NCBI GenBank assembly: GCA_015485245.1
Contig: WFTY01000325.1
Location: 1 to 5,727, forward strand
Direction: 5' to 3'
Length of the DNA stretch: 5,727 nt
Source: Anaerolineales bacterium
GTDB taxonomy: Bacteria; Chloroflexota; Anaerolineae; Anaerolineales; UBA11858
The notes below the pieces were generated by a model. The model was not told the DNA's origin. It made no database searches and saw nothing but the letters and a program-made list of their open reading frames with translations. Positions 5,586 through 5,727 of this stretch are shown piece by piece. A program made the position numbers and the translations under genes. How positions within the stretch are numbered: the stretch's first letter is position 1; each line of letters begins with the position of its first letter.

Positions 5586-5727
5586 GGCGGTGGTATCCTC
5601 GGTCGTAATCGACACCGCACCGGGGATGCCATCCGGGGCAGGAGCATCTGGGCAGGCCGCCGCCGCCCATGGGAGTGTGATCCCGAGTGGTTACTTGGCC
5701 GCCCGGTGGATTTTCGTCTGGGCTGCG
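5586..5727. other. GC-rich unassigned stretch to the window edge with several short hairpins
   Basis: No convincing gene is present. Possible stems are GCGGT+GTCG with CGAC+ACCGC (5587-5618, with a 10-base bulge and TAAT loop), GATGC/GCATC (5625-5629 with 5644-5648), and GGGCaGGC/GCCGCCC (5650-5657 with 5662-5668). There are also GGGA/TCCC (5671-5674 with 5681-5684) and GCCCGG/CTGGGC (5701-5706 with 5718-5723, one G-T pair). Short stems of this kind are common by chance in GC-rich DNA. The stretch could be a structured RNA, a leader of a gene beyond the edge, or ordinary spacer. The tRNA, tmRNA, RNase P and SRP signature sequences I know are absent. Confidence 0.2.

Noticed and set aside
5587..5600. 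T-box-like core (GGTGGTA at 5589-5595)
   Set aside because: The consensus continues as ACCGCG after GGTGGN. Here it continues TCCTCG, and no specifier stem or terminator with a complementary segment is visible.
5450..5647. 65-codon minus-strand frame
   Set aside because: It reads through the perfect 15-bp hairpin and the nested inverted repeats and has no ribosome binding site at its start. Its sequence is basic and proline-rich and unlike a folded protein.
5577..5727. Two + strand frames open to the right edge (from TTG 5577 and from GTG 5584/ATG 5626)
   Set aside because: Neither has a spaced Shine-Dalgarno sequence. Both encode low-complexity or Arg/Gly-rich peptides, and two overlapping open frames are expected in GC-rich sequence. 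More sequence to the right would settle it.
5576..5727. Possible tRNA, tmRNA, RNase P, SRP or common riboswitch at the right end
   Set aside because: I looked for the T-arm GTTCRANNC, the tmRNA 5' GGNTTCGAC, the RNase P GAGGAAAGTCC, the SRP GGAAGCAGC, the B12-box GCCACTG and the TPP CTGAGA, and found none. A 6S-like rod cannot be judged by eye.

Overview
The window looks like a chromosomal segment of a GC-rich bacterium. Five protein genes are packed head to tail on the + strand, followed by about 385 bases with no convincing gene. I infer a Chloroflexota (Anaerolineae-like) origin. The grounds are the style of the tandem-GAF kinase with its HELRIP H-box, the archaeal-like LSQNTNDTN segment of the endonuclease III, and the SCP2-like protein. 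This is recognition from memory, not a search result. I see no phage, transposon, CRISPR or tRNA signal.

Layout, left to right. The 3' end of an unidentified helical protein (possibly an MBL-fold hydrolase tail) ends at 218. An endonuclease III with all catalytic and iron-sulfur residues intact follows 10 bases later (229-897). It overlaps a multi-pass membrane protein that resembles GT-C/GT87 glycosyltransferases (887-2437). That gene overlaps a small SCP2-like lipid-binding protein (2427-2849). A 50-base gap holding a perfect TATAAT leads to a soluble histidine kinase with two GAF domains (2900-4729). The kinase gene overlaps a two-helix membrane protein with a possible PH-like domain (4719-5342). 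Three of the junctions have exactly the same 11-base overlap, ATG-N5-TAA, so translation is probably coupled.

The genes look like two transcription units read in the same direction. One covers DNA base-excision repair, membrane glycosyl transfer and lipid binding. The other is a sensor kinase plus a membrane partner, with no response regulator in view. The kinase lacks the Thr/Asn that HisKA kinases normally use for phosphatase activity.

The right end (5343-5727) is the least ordinary part. It contains a run of inverted repeats: a CRP-like palindrome, a 7-bp inverted repeat next to an extended -10 element, a 14-bp hairpin with a GCAA tetraloop, and a perfect 15-bp hairpin with a T-rich tail. 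A 7-bp stem enclosing two smaller hairpins comes next, followed by GC-rich structured sequence to the edge. The linker between the two best hairpins is CCTCCTTT, the same as the anti-Shine-Dalgarno end of 16S rRNA. I read 5427-5520 as a candidate small RNA on the + strand. This is my best candidate for something undescribed, and it rests only on structure seen by eye.
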